The notes: generated by a model from the letters alone, not told the origin. 64,000 bases of DNA from Galbula dea (GCA_013399015.1 VWZX01006819.1:1-64000); one strand, 5' to 3'. Positions 1 through 13,470 are shown, numbered from the stretch's first letter. Numbers and translations are program-made.

Positions 1-165
1 TGTATTAGTAACATTGAACATTTATCGTTGTTCCTTTTATTATTTATTGTTGTTTCAAGTTTATTATTTTTCTTTTTATTCTTTATTTTGTTCTTTATTA
101 GTATTTCCTATTTAGCAGTCATTTTATTATTTAATAATTATTATTTAAATTTTATTATTTAGCAT
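1..165. repeat. AT-rich low-complexity tract
   Basis: Runs of TTTATT/TTATTATTT make up most of these bases, which abut the 3' end of the CR1 fragment at 171. A T-rich stretch beside a CR1 end is ordinary; no gene signal is seen. Confidence 0.7.
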
Positions 166-170
166 TTTTT

Positions 171-640
171 AGAATCATAGAACTGTTTTGGTTGGAAGAG
201 ACCTTTAAGATCACAAAGCCCAACTGTTAACCAGCACTGCCAGGTCACCACTAAACCATGTCCCTCAGCACCACATCTTCACGTCTTTTCAGTCCCTCGA
301 GGCATGGTGACTCCACCCCTGCCCTGGGCAGCCTGTGCCAGAGGCTGATAACCCTTTTGGGAAAGAAATTTTTCCTAATGTCCAAATGAAATCTCCCCTG
401 CTGCTATCTGAGACCATTTCCTCTTGTCCTGTTACTTGTGACCCGGGAGAAGAGACAAACCCCCACCTTGCTACAACCTCCTTTCAGGAAGTTGTAGAGA
501 GTGAGAAGGTCTCCCTGAGCCTCCAGACTAAGCAGCCTCAGTTCCCTCAGCTGCTCCTCACAAGACTTGTACTCTAGACTCTTCACCAGCTTCATTGCTC
601 CTCTTTGAACATGCTCCAGCAGCTCAATGCTTTTCTTTAC
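171..640 (-). mobile_element. CR1 LINE 3' fragment
   Basis: The stretch opens with the reverse complement of a CR1 3' end: an AATCATAGAA-type terminus, then the TTTTGGTTGGAAGAGACC block. It continues through the usual minus-strand CR1 landmarks: the cluster around ACTAAACCATGTCCCTCAGC, a 'GGTGACTCCACC' block, and 'CTTTGAACATGCTCCAGCAG' near 605-625. The element therefore points left and is 5'-truncated, the normal state of avian CR1. Short open frames inside it (for example 335-577 +) are by-products of the repeat. Confidence 0.9.
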
Positions 641-3600
641 AAATTTTATTTCTTATTATTATTTTTCCCCCTCTGCTCTCTGTCTTGACCTCTTGCAAGC
701 CCTTTGCACCCTCTGCACCGTCGGAAGACTTTTTTTTTCCTGTGTCATGAACCTAAGGGCTCAGCTGTGGGGTTGTGACGCAGCATCGTGACGTGGACTT
801 AGACTTCACCTGGCCCCACTCATCAGGTCATTGGTGAATAATTATAGTCCAAAGGTTTTCTGCTCATTCCCATTCTAATGTGGAAGGCCTTTGGGCTGTA
901 TCTGTGTCCCTGGTAGGCAATAGTCACCTGTTGTTACTCTTGCTGTGACAAATACGGATGAGCCTGAAAAGAGCTCACATCTCTCCTACTGTAGATCAGG
1001 TTGATAGTGTCCACCAGTGTACTATAAAGCACAATGTGATTTTAAAGTGGAAAAATATATTTTTATGGACCAGGTCATGAATTCCTTACAAGCCATTAGG
1101 TGAAATCTTGCTTCCACAGGTCTTATGTGTTAGTGCTGTGCAGCAGTGTGGGACATACTGGCCTGGTTTCCCAAAGCATCCATAAGCTCCTCCTGCTCTG
1201 CTGTACTGCACAGCTCCAGCTTACAGCTTCTACCCTATTCGTGTTTAACTATACATCTCCACACCCCTCTTCTGCACTTCCCCATCACATCAGTGGGGAG
1301 GGGCTGGGTCAGGCTTCTTGATGCCATGATTTTTTTGGTAGCAACACCTGGTTTAGCTCAATGGGGTTTGCACCAGGTGCTAGATCTTCACGCTCCCCTG
1401 GGGGCTGCAGGGTCTCTTTCCTTCCCCTGAGCTGGAAGTTTACCAAGCTAAAAAAGAAACCCAAAACAAAAAACCCAAACGAAATCTCAAACATAAGCAA
1501 AAATAATCTTTCCACCCAGAGAAGAAGTTCATTGCCAGCTGTCCAAGACAATACAGCAGTCCAGCAGTGCTTGGCTGCTGGCATGCCTAAGCATTCTGCC
1601 TGCCCATTCTGCTACCCAATGTGTTGTATTTTCAGATACATATCCCATGTACTCTGCACTAGCTGTGTTTTTTAGCAGCCCAGCTGCAACCTCCAGTATT
1701 TCACAGTCTAATTTCTCAACGCCCATTAGATGGATTTTCATTCCTGGACCATTTGTACCCCACCCACCTGCAGCATTCCATTGGCTTCCCTGCTCAAAGT
1801 CCCCTTTTTCTCCTCCAGTTCCCACCCTGATGGCTCCCTGGGCTTGGCTACAACACCCTATGGGAAACAACTCCCAACAGCAGAAGAAAAGAGATTCCTA
1901 ATGTGTGGAAAGGTGTCATAGAACATATGAAACACTTGGTCAAAAGGTCTTCTTCTATCAGTCTGCTTAGTCGGCTGTGTACTACAGCTCAGACACGGAA
2001 AAATGTTCCTGACTACACTTGCAGTGGCCCTTGCATGGAAGTACAGAGGTATTTACACTGGGCAGCTGCAGCAGGGCTCCTCTGGTGAGGATGCTTCCCT
2101 GGACTGGCACCACATGCTTCAGATCCAGCCTGGAAGCATGCCACAGGGGGGGCTAACCATGCTCAGCACCTTGCCAGGCAGTACATGGGGCTATAAGCAA
2201 ATATAGAGAGAGGAAGTATATATTATTAACAAAACTATATAAGAGCAAGGGCACATGTATATTTTAATATATTTATTTATATCCCCAAAATTTTTACTTG
2301 CTTTTGTATAAAGATATGAGATGAAGAAGCTCTGGTCCCAGAGCAGCAAGGGGGACACGCTGCCTGCATGAGGCAACAGGACCTTGGGGAACAGCTTTGC
2401 CAAGCTTGCCTGGCCCCAGAACATGTGGTTGGCAAAACTGTCAGTTTGTATATCCCACTTCTGAGCTGGGAAGAATTGTTTCCAAAGCCAATATGGAAAG
2501 GGTGTGTAGGTCTGAGTTCAAATTGTTAACCTGTAATTACACTAAAAACATTCCAGTTTAAACAGATAATATTCCATGTACTGACTAGGCAGAAGAATGA
2601 ATTAAAGGCAAGTGCTGGCAAAGGGATTTGAGCCCAGCTCCTGGAAGACAAATGCTGCTGCTTTACAAATGACCACTGGCAAAAAGATCATGCAAGAAAT
2701 GGATTCAGTGCAACTACCATCCTCGTGTAGTATACTGCAGGGAAATCTCTGGGCAGAGAGGGCATGAGTTTTCTAAACTCTTGGAAGCAGGAATTAAATT
2801 CAGCATGTGAGAGCTCTTAGTACACCAGCAATTCACTAATTCAGAGCTGTGACTGAGACATCTATTGTGGACTAATTAATCCTTGCAAATTAGGAAGTGA
2901 ATAAACATTTAAAAAATCCTAGTTACTTTACTGAGGAAGGAAAAAAAGGTATTTAGAAAGGCAAGTACTTAGCTGGGTTTTGATTTTCTCAGGAGGGACA
3001 GACAGCTGAATGGGATCTTAGGGGGTTTTGCTACTGGTTTGAGGCTCAGGTTGCTCTGCAGCTCAGCTTCAGCTCCTCTAATCATCATCTGACACTGGCA
3101 AATGGCAGAAGTGGGGGAAAAGACTGTCATCATGTGAAATTAATTCTCCTTCAAGCAGGTCTGTTTTGCTCCCCTCTTTTCTTCCCCACTCCAAGTGGCT
3201 GTGCCTTGCATGGGATGCCAGGTCCAGCACGGCAGCAGCTGGCTCTCCAAGACCAGCCTCCTGTGGTTCTCCTTGAGGCCAAGGCTGGATGGAAGCAGGG
3301 AGGCTGCTGAGAGCACCACCAGCTCCCATGGTTCAGCCACAAACCAGGCTGGGCCAATGTGTTCCTGCAAGAACATCAGGCTTGCAGGATGTCACTCACA
3401 CTGGACTGGTTTCCTTACAAGAGCAGAGACACAAATGTCTCCCCAATACAAGTTTAAAGTAGGTCCCCAGCAGCCCCCAAGTGTCTCTGTTCCACCTCAT
3501 CCCCAGAGATCAAGGCTTATTTCTTAGTACCCATGCTGCACCCTCCTCTTCCTCAGCACCTCACAAAGGGGAAGTAATTCATTGCCTAGTTTATCTTTTA

Positions 3601-5586
3601 TCTTTCCCAGGACTGGAATGCAGTAGGACACACATGCCCTTTCCCTTTGGAAGGTGTTTCTTCCTCTCCTCCACCACCCTGCTGCAGGGGCAGATCCCAA
3701 GTGCCTCTCTTCATGTTCTACATGAGATCCCCCCAGATCTTACAGCCTGCTACACACTTATGGACATCACTGCCCATAGCCCAAATGGGCAAAATTCCAA
3801 GTAAGGTAACTGTGACTCCTGCAGAAAGCCCCATGCCAAGTTCTGTTGGCAGTGGTGCATGTGAGAGCTCCCCTGCACAAGCCCCACTTACACAGAGCCC
3901 AAACCACCAGAGAGAAGTGGAACAGGGAGCACAGAGGCAGAAATAACTGCCTGGACTTCACCACTTGGCCACATGAGGAGATGGAGATGTTCCTCTGACA
4001 CCTACATGACCATCTCAAAAGGGACAGCATGGACCATCTGAAAAAAAATAATCTGGGTCTTCTTGTCAACTGCTTTGAAAAATATACAAAGAGGAAAGAA
4101 CATAACCAGCATCCAGTTAGTGTTTCCATTGGCCATGGGCATGCATTGGTGTGATTCACACACAAAAACCCAGGTTCCTAGTCCCTGACAAAGTGTTTCA
4201 GAGAAAAGGCTCTGGGCAGGAAATATTAAGAGCAGGGACAACTGCAGTTATGCTGAGTATCTTCTACTTAAAGTATGGAAGGACAAGAATCCACAGTTTT
4301 TCTGTGGACTTTGAATCAAGCTGAACTGGCTGAATTTAATTCCTTAGGTTTCAGAAGTGCCTGTGACTGTGCCTGAAACTGCATTTCAGCCATTACTGGC
4401 TGAGGATGTTCTCTGCAGGCTCTCAAAGCTTTTCTCAAAGTAACATCTCTGGGTGAGCATTTTGTTACCTTTCAACTAATACATAATGAAGAGACTCAAC
4501 CCCCTCAAAACCTATTTACAGTAGAAAGCAGAAATAAGAGTAATTTTCATCCATATGAGTTGTTTTGTTTTCTTTTTTTCTCACAGAGGTGCTATGATTT
4601 ATCCTTAATTCAAGGTGACATTTCAGAAATAAAACAGATACTAAAAACATTATCAGAAATCACAAGAACTAAGGGTAACATATAAAGAATATCACAATAG
4701 AAAAAAACAATTGCAGAAGAATCATGAAAAAAAAATCTGTTTAAAATTCCTTCCTGGACAGCAAGAAGAGCAGTATGTCATTCTGCACAACCATGTCCTT
4801 TTAATAAACCTCTTACTCCTGTGGAACAATTGAAAGTTATCTATAAAGCACAGCATCCATTCCAGTGAGAATTGGCTGCTAAAGCCAAAAGCAGATTTCC
4901 ATCAGGGTGGTAAACATGAAAGGAAACAACAGACATCTCCCTGGAAAACAGCACTGTATAAAATTGCACTTCCTGAGTATAAAAACAATAAATAAAGGCA
5001 AAAAACACAGTCAAATTCATCTATTAATTCAATAGAACTGGAAGCAAATACATCTATGAATCCCAGATTGCTCAGGAAAGACATGAGGCTGTGAACACTG
5101 GTGAAAAGATTAAAAAGGATATTCCCTATACTGACAGGAACCTTCAGTTTTCACTCTTTTAACACATGTACTGTAAGCAACAGCAGGAGACAGCCTAGGT
5201 CCAGGAACCTGTGCAGGTGCCCCCCACGCAGGCAGCCCACATGGGTGCTCTCAGTGGGTGAAGTTTTGCTCTGCTGGTCTCCCAAAATGCCTGAATGACC
5301 ATCAGCTCCATGAGCTGGCCTCACTCCATTTGTCCATGCAAAGGCTAGATGCCATGTAAAACATTAATGGGGCTTTGGGGGAAGAGAGCTTGAGCTACCA
5401 CAAGGGTACCAAAGGAACTTTCTCTGCTGACCTGAATTTACCCACCAATCTTTCTGAAAGGACTGCTTTTCTTCTGTTATTTCTCAGCACTTTTATTCTC
5501 CTTCTTTTACTGAATCAATTATGAAACAGAAACTTATTGCAGGAGAAAAGGTTTTCCTGGTTATGCTGATAGGATGAGTTGAAAGC
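641..5586. other. Intergenic, no gene recognised
   Basis: Mixed-composition unique sequence with a poly-T tract near 730-740 and AT-rich stretches near 2200-2300 and 4560-4740. Open frames here are under about 135 codons, overlap one another on both strands, lack convincing splice or start context and match no family I know. I see no tRNA-like or other structured RNA. Confidence 0.6.
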
Positions 5587-6085
5587 CATGGAATCATCAA
5601 ATCATCGACTGGTTTGGGTTGGAAAGGACCTTTTAAGGTCATCTAAGTCTGACCTCTCTCAGTGAGCAGGGACATGCTCAGAGCCTCAAACAACCTGACC
5701 TGGAATGGTTCCAGGGATGGGACATCTATGTGGGCCACTCTCTCATCACCTTCAGCGTAAACAATTTCTTCTTTTGAGCTGGTCTAAATCTTCTCTCTTT
5801 TAGTTTCAAACCATCACCCCTTGTCCTGTCACAACAGGACCTGCTAAAATGCCTGTTGCCATCTTTCTTATAAATCACTTTAAGTACTGAAAGGCTGCAG
5901 GAAGGTCTCCCTGGAGCCTTCTCTTCTCCAGGCTGAAGAACTCCAACTCTCTCAGCCTGTGCCCATAGGAGAGGTGTTCCAACCCTTGGATCTTTTCTGT
6001 GGCCTCCTTTGGACCCTCTCCAACAGGTCCATGTTTTTCCTGTGCTGAGGACTCCAGAGCTGGACCCAACAATGCAGAAGAGGAA
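5587..6085 (-). mobile_element. CR1 LINE 3' fragment
   Basis: Reverse-oriented CR1: the segment starts with 'GGTTTGGGTTGGAAAGGACC' at about 5608 and the following 'GGTCATCTAAGTCTGACC'. It then runs through the 'CAACCTGACCTGGAATGGTTCCAGGG', 'CTTGTCCTGTCACAACAGGACC' and 'AGGTCTCCCTGGAGCCTTCTCTTCTCCAGGCTGAA' CR1 landmarks and ends near 'CCAGAGCTGGACCCAACAATGCAG'. The frame at 5875-6102 (-) is repeat-derived. Confidence 0.93.
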
Positions 6086-6089
6086 AGCA

Positions 6090-7700
6090 AACTTGAAGGC
6101 AATTGCTCATCCTCTCTGGACCTGGTTTCTTTTAGTAACTCTTTCTCAGGCTCAGCACTACCAAAATGACTGGTGGGTTTTTGTCAGATGCTTTCCCTCT
6201 TCTTTTACATTTTAAAGACATTAAGAACCAAGTTTCCTAACTGGGTTCATATTTCAGTAGTTCCTGTTAAGCTTTGAAGCCCACACCCTCTGGATAATGC
6301 TGCTATGCACTTAGCACTTCAGCCCTTCAAAGGACTTTGCAGAAATTCATTAATTAGCACTTACAGCAGAAAAGTGCTGCAGTGAATGTCATGGGCTTAG
6401 TGCTGCTGTTCAGCTAGATTTGGTCTCAGCTACTGTGGAGCTGAGTTAACACAGGAGCCATTACCATGTCATTTGACACGTAAATCTATGTCGAGCCACT
6501 CCAGTGAACACATACAGAGACTTTCCATGAGATTCTCCAAAACTTTTCTATGCCTCTCCTCCACCTTATCCTGATGGGATCCCTGGCTCTCAAGGAGGAG
6601 GGCACTCCAGAGCTCTGCCTGTCTCCATCTTCAAAGTCAGGCATTGGTTTGTCCCTTCCTCCTGCTCAGTAGGATTCACCTTCAAAAGAGAGCTCATTTA
6701 TGTTCTGCAGTGAAGACTGCATCTTCTGAAAATCTTCCTTGTTGCAGGTGAGTCACTGTCTGCACTTGTGTATACCTACACACCAGGAACAGAGGGATGG
6801 AAGGAAACATCGTCTTCAAAACAAGAAGAAAACTGCTTTTCCTCTTCACAGACCAGCCCATGGAGCACCACCCACCTTCTCACAGGTTCTGGCTGTTCCT
6901 CACCCCATCAGGGTTCTGACCTTGCTTCCACTGAACAACGGTGCCCCACGAGTTAGTAGGACTTCCCATACCCATACCTGCAGCAGCAGCCCAACTGCCC
7001 ACAGGCCAGAGCAACGTGCAGCCCATTGATGGTGACCACCCTCAACACCTTGTTTGTGCTGACAAGGCATTTTGGGTCAGGGGGTCAGGGTATGCTCTCA
7101 GTACACATATACACATGTACTATAAAAGGAAAACAGCTATTGGCATGTGCCAAGCTGGGAGGAAAGCCACCTTTACTCATGGTCATACAAGAGATATTTG
7201 TCTCACAAAAGTGAAACTTAACCCAGATCCTTCTGCAGCCTCCGGAACCAAGAAGCTAGGAAGAAACAGGCTATGCAGGATGTGCGGGGGCTGAGATACA
7301 GGATGTTCAGGGGCTGGGTATGAGGTGTTGAGCTCTGGGTTCCAACATCTGGGGAGCCAGGCACCCATGCTGCTGTGTAAGTGAAGCTTACTGAATAAAC
7401 CAAGCACTTGTTATATTATAGATGAGGCTTGTTATCAGGGGACATCTGGTAACATCACACACACACAGAGTGTGAGAAAGCCCAGAGCTGCCCTCCTGAA
7501 TGAAACAACTCCTGGGATACCCTATGAGGAAAGTTCAAGAACCCCCTTGAAGGCCCCTACTCATTCTCCACCAAGCTTGGCTCTTCCCCCTCATACCATC
7601 ACTTCAGCACAGGCAAGGGGCTGACCCTTATCAGCCTGTCATCACCAACACAGCTTATCAGATTTTCCTCTTCCTATAAGGCACTTCTAACCTACGAACC
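6090..7700. other. Intergenic, no gene recognised
   Basis: Unique sequence between two CR1 fragments. Several overlapping frames of 60-117 codons occur (such as 6941-7294 +), none with a recognisable domain or credible exon boundaries. A short CA run lies near 7458-7468. Confidence 0.6.
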
Positions 7701-7701
7701 A

Positions 7702-7795
7702 TCACAGAATCACAAAGGTTGGAAGAGACCTCTAAGATCATCAGGTCAAACCATACCTATCACCACACCACTAAACCATGTGTGCCATGTTAAAA
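7702..7795 (-). mobile_element. Short CR1 3' fragment
   Basis: 'ATCACAGAATCACAAAGGTTGGAAGAGACCTCTAAGATCATCAGG' followed by 'CACCACTAAACCATGTG' is the reverse complement of a CR1 3' terminus. The copy is cut off after roughly 90 bases. Confidence 0.88.
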
Positions 7796-7799
7796 GCAG

Positions 7800-10700
7800 C
7801 AGCTTTCCGGCTGCGAGGCAGCAGATAAGACTTCACCAGGCTGGGAGCACCGCTAACCTGCCAGACAGGAGATGGCTTGAGCAATGGCAGGAGCATCAGC
7901 TGATCCTTAACAGGAAGGCTGGATAGGGATGTGTTAAAGAAAAGCTAAGAATTACTCAGCTAGTATCAGCCTTGTAATTATTTCCTGTCTCAGGACTCCA
8001 CTCCCAAAGATGGTAGAGCCAGCTGGTACTGAGGGAGCTGACCTGGGGATATCAAGGTTTGGTGCATTCAGTAAAGGATCAAGACACATCAGCAGAACTT
8101 CCAGAAGATGACCTTTCTGGGATCCAGATTTCTACAAAGAAAATACTGCATATAGCACTGCCCAGTGCCACCTATGTCCTCTCTCTCTCTCCACCTGTAA
8201 ATGTCTTTGGAGCAGCTGAACCTCCAGCTGTGCTCCTACCCCTGTCTACTCCATAATTTGAATAGGACATTGACTTGACAGGCCACCACTTGACCATAGA
8301 CATCAAGACTCTTCTCCCACATCCCTCTGCCTCTTCCCTGCTCACCACACAACTCTCACCCAGCCACAAACCCTGTCATCTCCTAGCCTTGTGCCAGAAA
8401 CAGTCATCTGGTACAGACAGTATCACCCCAGCCCCAAGAATTGAACTGATAAAGCCTTCCAAAGGGTGCCTGGGGCAGCCTCCTGCAGCTGCAAACTCTG
8501 ACAGTGGTTTTGGTCCCATGTCCCATCATGGATGGCATCTGCTGCATTGGGGCTATGCTCTCAGCCAGCTCTCCTCAGAACAGCAAATGGCTGGAAATGC
8601 TCATGTCCATGCTCCAAGCACAGATAAATCATCCTTTGCTTTTTTGTCCCAGCTTATTCCCAGCGTTATCCTCTTCTGGCTGGGCTGTGGGACACGTGGT
8701 TGCCTTGCAAACCCTGCTGCACCAACCCGAGATGGGACAACATCCTGAACTGAAGCCAGTCTGGAGACATGGCCCTCATGCCCCCCCAGGCAATCCAGGG
8801 GTGAGTAATCTCCAAGTGGCTGCGGTTTGCATGCCTGGTGCCAGGAGCCAGCCTGCCTGCCCAGGCACCGCCTGCACCCTCTGGACCTAGTTACCATGCC
8901 GGCATGTCCTCCTGCTCTTCACATTCTTCTCTTGCTGGAACTGTTTGGGAAGAAACCACCCCTGGATGACACAGGGTTTCAGGACAGGCTGCTTGGAATT
9001 GACAGCTATTGAGAAACCTCCAGATTTAATCCTATTAAAGGAGAACTTCACCTCTCATTTTTACACCTCAAGCTTGAACCAGAACTGACCTTCTGAAAAA
9101 CCTAGACAAAGCCCTCCTTATTCATAATGACTAAAGTCCCTGTAAAAACCACCTCTCCTCAGAGAGTGTTTGCTTATGGTGAGGAAGGTCTAGAACCCAT
9201 CCCCAAGGGAGGGACCACAGGGTGTGGAGCGTGCCCTGAGGTTGCTGCTGTAATAAAAGCAGACCCAGCAAACCCATACACAGCTGGGAGTTCTGGATGG
9301 AGGAGGACACCTCAAGCACCCTATCCATCCCTCTCTCCAGCCCCAAGCAGGGAAGAGGCAGCAGGAGCAGCTCTGCCCTACCCAGAGCCCAGGAAAATCA
9401 CATCAGGAGAGAGATGAAGTAGAACAAAACTTGGAGGAATTAGAGGAGTAACCATGTAGCTCCTCAGCTCTAAGAGAAAACCAGAATAAGTTACCTTTTG
9501 GGGGGAATTTTCTTGGCTCTGTGCTCTTCTCTCTACTCCTCCCTTTTTTCCTAGCAAGTGTCTAATCTAAAATAGTACTAGCTCATGGCAAATACTTACT
9601 TTAAATCATTTTATTTTTCTAGCCAGAGAGAAAGAAAAGAGGGTAAATTAAAGGTTGACAGAAAATACTTTCTTCTCTCAATATTTCTGCCTTCCATTAA
9701 AAAGAGTCATCTTTCCTCAAAAGCAGTTTCACAAGGATCTTTCATCTGGTTCTAATCAACAGAGTTGGGGGTTTTTTGCTATTATCTTGGCAGAGCCTCT
9801 TATTTAAAAGTTTAATTAAATATGTGTAGAAAGACACTGTGTCTTGCCACATCCTTGCTGTCCCCAAGCTGCTCCTCTTCCACTGCCTTGGCCAGAGCAC
9901 ATGGGTCAGCCCAGCCCAGTCCAGTCCATCCCAGCCACCCAGCAGGTATTTGCTCTCCTTCTCCTCCACTGTGTGATGCCATGGGACATCCAGCTCTGTC
10001 TGCAGATCAGCTGAGACCATTCAGCACCTCAAGAAAGGCAATCCTTGGCCAAAGCCCCATGCTGGATGCCCCAGAGGGAACGCTCAAAGGGCAAGGAGAG
10101 GACACCCCCTCTCGCAGCTCTGGGGACGTGGTGAAATTCCCTTGTCCCATGGCCCCTGGGTGCCCCAAAGCCCTCCCCAGCAGGGCTGGGGGCCGCTGAC
10201 CATTTCTCTGCTGGTTATTAGATTGTTCACGGCTCTCAGGTTTGTTTGAATACAGCCTTTTGTTGGCAGGCGCTTTCCCACGTCCCTTCCTTCGCTCGGC
10301 AGTCGCGTGGCCTGAGTCAAAGAGGAGCCCTGGCCGCCAGGCCCCAAAGAAAGTTTTCTTCAGAGCAAGACATCTGCGTTGGAGGGAACCTGCCAACATC
10401 TGCCACACTTTCCCCCTTTTCAAGAGCCTTTCTTTCCATCTTAAAAACTGCAGGAACAGATGTTAAAAGTTGTTGTCTTTCTCCAGGGTGTGAAATGTAG
10501 ACAAATAGCAAAAAAGGAAAACTCCAAGCAGAGACTCCCTTCTCTTTTTTTTTTTTTCTCTCCTCTTTTTTTTTTTTTTAGGAAAGCCCAGGGAAAAAGG
10601 GAGGCTTTGTTTAGGAAGGAGAATCCCCTTTTCAGTGAAACCTGGCAGTGGGCAATGCAAAAGGAAAGAGGGAATTTGCAGAAAGCTCCTTTGAATGCTC

Positions 10701-13100
10701 ATTTGCATTGGCCTGTTGAGTCCCTACAATCCTCCAGCACAGATGTCAGCCTTCCCCCAAAGCCAGGGCAGCTCTCCCGCCTGCACCCCCTCCTCCCCCC
10801 ATATGCCTCCAAAATAAAGGCCTTTGCCCTGACTGAGAGGTGTAAAATAACTGTTTACAGCAAGAGCTGCCCTTCTTTTTCACTGCAGGGCTGTCTTACA
10901 AATGAACCTTGAAATGAGCTCACCCGGAGCAGACGCCAGCGGGTGAGCCAAGGGTCTCAGCCTGCCGAGGCTGGGGGCTCAGCTGCCCTGTATGGGCTGG
11001 CCACAGGCCCTGGCTGAGTGCCAGGGGCCACCATGCTGTTCTTGGTTCCCCATCACACCTGTCCATCCCTGGTACCCACCACCTCACCACCAGCAGATCC
11101 CTGCCTGCTTGCTTTGTGGAAGACACTTTGCAGGGGAAGCTTGTGTGGGATCTTTTCACAGACCATCTCCCTTTCCCGGGAGCTAAACAGCACCTCACAG
11201 GGCACGGAAAGCAGGAGGGAGGATAGGGCAGAAGCAGCAAGTCCAGACGAAGGAGGAAAGGGAGGGTGTGGAGGAGATGCCACCACCACAGAGACCAGAG
11301 AGACCTTTCCTGGTGGTGCTGTGGCCGGCCAGCCCCTGGGCTGCTAACACAAGGTGCACACACAATACTCTGAAGCCATGCCTGGCCAGGGAGGGATGTT
11401 AGAGGACAGTGGACAAGTTTTTCAGAGCTTTTAGGGAATTCTGCATTTGCTAACACCTCTGACTTGCTCAGCTGGGTCAGCAGCCAAGGTAGTCTCAGGC
11501 TTCTCCGTGTTGCCTTGGTCGCCTTAGGAAGGTGCCTCTTTCCTCACAAGATGCTGGTGGAAGGGTGGTTGGGGGGGATGGAGGACTTCTTTTCCCCACC
11601 CATCACCTAAGCCAAACCAACCAGAAGCTGTGTGCCCAGGTGATGGGCAGCTGCTTGCAGCCTCAAGCACCCAAAGCCTGCTCTATGTGCACGGCAGAGC
11701 CCTACCCCAGCTCACTCAGTGCCTCTTACGCACCAAGCTGCTGGACTCGTTTGGCAATACAAATGCCTCAGCTATGCCTTTCATAAATACCAGCAACACT
11801 CCACGTCTCTGGGTGGGCTGGAAAAAGCTTGAAAAATGAAAGCCGTCTTCACTTGTGAGCAGCCAGAGGTGGCTGATGCAAGGGGTTCCTGCACAGGGTG
11901 GTTGGATCTCCTATCTCTGCAGGCAATGCACCTGAGCTAAGGAGACCATCCCTGCTCCCTTTACCTGGCACAAAGGACAAGTTATTAACCTTCCCCTCCC
12001 AGACCCTCCTCTCCCAGCACAACAACCACACCAGCCTGTCTGGGGTCCTTGCCAAGTAGGGCTCTTTAAAAACTGTGTAACTGCACCCCAGCACTGCCTG
12101 TGGTTGGCAAACAACCTCTACCTGTGAGATAACACGGCTGGGGACATGATTCCATGATGAGCCCAGGCAGCAAGGGCGTACAGGCACGCTGCAAGTATGT
12201 TTGCATTCACATACAGGCAAACACACACCCACGCCGTGTTGAAGCAAGGGACGTGATGTCCTCGCTGTTATCTCTGGGGTACATCCCCACCCATGGGTGG
12301 GAGGAGAGAGCTCTACGCTGGCTGCTGGGAAATCCCACCGGCTGCTCGGGACGGCTTGCGGTGCCTCTGAACCGCTGCGGCCGCTTCCTCTCCACCTCAA
12401 TAAGGTGACACATTCGACACCAACCCAAAGGGCTTCACCTGCGGGACTCAACAAGACACTGCCAAATCCTGCTCATTAGCAAAGCAACCGTCAGAAAGCA
12501 AAAGCGAGATCATGAAAAACACCTTCGTGCTCCCCCAGAGAGCAGGCAGAAATGAGGAGGCAGAAAAGTGCATTCTCACCCTGTCTTGAGCCTCTTCCAA
12601 AGGCCAGTCTGCTCCTGCACTAGCATTTCAGAGGAGTGAACAGAAAAACAGCCTTCCCCCAAAGCCACCCAAGCCTGCCTGCAGCATGAGGGGAAAAAAA
12701 CCCCAAAAATAAAATCAAAGAAGTAAAAATCTCACAGCACTAACTCACCCCTAGGTTTGTTTGCATCTGTGATGGCCTGCAAGTTTAATATTAAACTCCA
12801 TACAGCAGGCAAAAACTAGAAGAGTTGAGTATTTCTTACATCCACAGCCATACTGTACAACAGAGACTTCAGGTTCCCAAGAGGTAAACACAGTTCCCAT
12901 GTTTTCCCTAGAGGTTTTCTGAAAGGAAACAACATTCCTACAGGCGTCTGCTGTCAACAGTTTTTAATTGATCATCGTTACCTTGTAATAATAATTCCTG
13001 GGAGCAGGAACTCCTAGCTGAAGTACTCTATTACTAAATTAAAAGGTTGCTTCAAAGATGTAAGATAGCTGGAGCTCGGTTAGCAGGGCAAAAAGAGGCA
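7800..13100. other. Intergenic, partly GC-rich, upstream of HES8-like gene
   Basis: No gene is recognised. From about 9800 to 12400 the sequence is GC-richer than its surroundings and carries overlapping long open frames on both strands (for example 11849-12454 -, 201 codons; 10920-11456 -, 178 codons; 10007-10423 -, 138 codons). Their predicted products are low in structure, rich in Pro/Ser/Trp/Cys, and match nothing I know. Frames on both strands over the same bases point to base composition and not coding. Two poly-T tracts lie at about 10541-10555 and 10566-10579. The interval may hold distal control DNA for the gene at 13.6 kb, but that is inference. Confidence 0.5.
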
Positions 13101-13360
13101 TCGCTTCAGGAAGACAGAGCGGGGGAAAAAAAAGATGGGTAGAAGGCATTTTCCCAGGTGTAACTCAACCACTTCCCAGCTATTGTTTCCCTCCCTGGGA
13201 ATCTGTGCAAATTGAGCGAGGAGCCGTGCAAGCTGCTCCAAGCGCGCCCATTTTCCTTCCCTTCTCCCCTAACAAAAGAGCCCTCCAAAGCCTGGCGTCG
13301 AGGCTGGACATCTGTCGCTGTTTGGGGGGGCCGGCGTGGTCATTGAAAAGAAGCAGTGAC

Positions 13361-13378
13361 CTGTCAGCTTTGATTGAT
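13361..13378 (+). promoter_or_regulatory. Predicted MEIS + PBX/HOX type site cluster
   Basis: CTGTCA (reverse complement TGACAG, the MEIS/TGIF core) at 13361-13366 is followed 4 bases later by TGATTGAT (a PBX-HOX dimer consensus) at 13371-13378. The pair sits about 85-100 bases upstream of the TATA box of the HES8-like gene. The motif match is direct; activity is inferred. Confidence 0.4.
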
Positions 13379-13407
13379 GGCCACAAACCTCCGGGCTCGA
13401 CCCCTCG

Positions 13408-13415
13408 TGTGGGAA
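13408..13415 (+). promoter_or_regulatory. Predicted RBPJ (CSL) binding site
   Basis: TGTGGGAA matches the CSL/RBPJ consensus YGTGRGAA. It lies 48 bases upstream of the TATA box of the HES8-like gene. Notch-responsive HES promoters typically carry such sites close to the TATA box. I see only one clear copy in the proximal promoter and no inverted partner, so strong Notch response is not assured. Confidence 0.5.
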
Positions 13416-13462
13416 AAGAAGTCCCGCCAAGGCAAGTCCCCTTTCACATGCTAATTCTGGGT

Positions 13463-13470
13463 TATAAATA
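13463..13470 (+). promoter_or_regulatory. TATA box of HES8-like gene
   Basis: TATAAATA stands 119 bases before the start codon at 13589. Transcription should start near 13493-13500, giving a 5' leader of roughly 90-95 bases. HES-family promoters usually have a TATA box, and the same octamer is found before HES6 in this window. Confidence 0.8.

Noticed and set aside
11849..12454. 201-codon minus-strand frame in the GC-rich block
   Set aside because: GC-rich sequence lowers stop frequency; both strands have long frames over the same bases, and the product is Trp/Cys/Pro-rich without a domain.
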